A stretch of 5,524 nucleotides of DNA, taken from contig JALRJA010000290.1 in assembly GCA_023255235.1 (NCBI GenBank), forward strand, positions 1 to 5,524, read 5' to 3'. Numbering within the stretch: position 1 is the first letter of the stretch; each line of letters starts with the position of its first letter. Shown one piece after another: positions 5,287 through 5,524 of this stretch. The position numbers were made by a program, and so were the translations under genes. The notes beneath the pieces were generated by a model. It ran no database searches. It had not been told where the DNA came from and worked only from the letters and a program-made list of their open reading frames with translations. This stretch comes from Flaviramulus sp. (lineage in GTDB: Bacteria > Bacteroidota > Bacteroidia > Flavobacteriales > Flavobacteriaceae).

Positions 5287-5524
5287 TACAGTAACATAAC
5301 CTCTTTAAAATCAAACTTTTTTTCAATCTCATCTTCAATAAGTACTCGCAACTTGCCGTATTTAGTTACCCCAATAATAAAACCAGAAAACAACTCACCC
5401 TCTGAATTTTTAAACGTTGACGGTTTGTTTTTTCTAAATAAATTAGCTTCATATTCAGTTTTAACAAGTTCATAATCACCCTGTTCTAAAAGTTTAGAAT
5501 AGGTTTTTATATGGTTTATAACAT
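5283..5524 (-). CDS. birA: Biotin--[acetyl-CoA-carboxylase] ligase, C-terminal part (5' end outside window)
   Basis: The last 79 codons are present, with the TAA on the - strand at 5285-5283. The enzyme activates biotin with ATP and attaches it to the biotin carboxyl carrier protein. The visible piece covers the end of the catalytic domain and the small C-terminal beta domain. LFRKNKPSTFKN (residues 28-39 of the fragment) and FSGFIIGVTKYGKLRVLIED (46-65) are followed by FDFKEVMLLY at the end, all typical of Bacteroidota BirA tails. The catalytic core (GRGRxxR) lies beyond the window, so the presence of an N-terminal DNA-binding domain cannot be judged, though flavobacterial BirA usually lacks one. 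It is convergent with the SRPBCC gene and overlaps its end by 4 bases. Confidence 0.9.
   Translation of the reverse strand, partial: VINHIKTYSKLLEQGDYELVKTEYEANLFRKNKPSTFKNSEGELFSGFIIGVTKYGKLRVLIEDEIEKKFDFKEVMLLY

Overview
The window is AT-rich chromosomal DNA that looks like a member of the Bacteroidota, most likely class Flavobacteriia. The protein signatures match that group: the Ddl tail, the CoaD ending SYIASSIVRDVIRNNGDYTKL, and the NUDIX/pyrE/START-like/birA neighbourhood. Ribosome binding sites of the AGGAG type are absent in front of the genes. Two promoters carry the Bacteroidota -7 box TAnnTTTG. The genes are mostly housekeeping genes. I see no insertion sequence, phage gene, CRISPR array, tRNA or rRNA.

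Layout, left to right. (1) On the + strand lie the C-terminal third of D-alanine--D-alanine ligase (ddl, cut by the window edge) and coaD (phosphopantetheine adenylyltransferase), a likely co-transcribed pair. (2) A 116-base convergent gap holds a compact, GC-richer, structured element at about 920-994. It resembles a dispersed intergenic RNA or repeat known from flavobacteria, possibly the Flavo-1 motif. (3) On the - strand is a SulP-family anion transporter with a C-terminal STAS domain. (4) A 271-base divergent intergenic region is rich in inverted repeats and holds the sulP promoter. (5) On the + strand is a SET-domain protein, a putative protein-lysine methyltransferase that lacks a cysteine-rich post-SET motif. 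(6) On the - strand is a NUDIX hydrolase with an extra N-terminal region, convergent with the SET gene and overlapping it by 4 bases. (7) A 133-base divergent promoter region follows. (8) On the + strand are pyrE (orotate phosphoribosyltransferase) and a small START-like/SRPBCC protein. (9) On the - strand is the C-terminal end of birA (biotin--protein ligase), overlapping the SRPBCC gene by 4 bases.

The genes serve separate basic pathways: peptidoglycan precursor synthesis (ddl), coenzyme A synthesis (coaD), anion uptake (sulP), pyrimidine synthesis (pyrE) and biotin attachment (birA). They do not form one system. The parts most worth a second look are the structured element after coaD, the inverted repeats before the SET gene, the SET protein itself, and the near-leaderless pyrE promoter. 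I found no convincing new multi-gene system.
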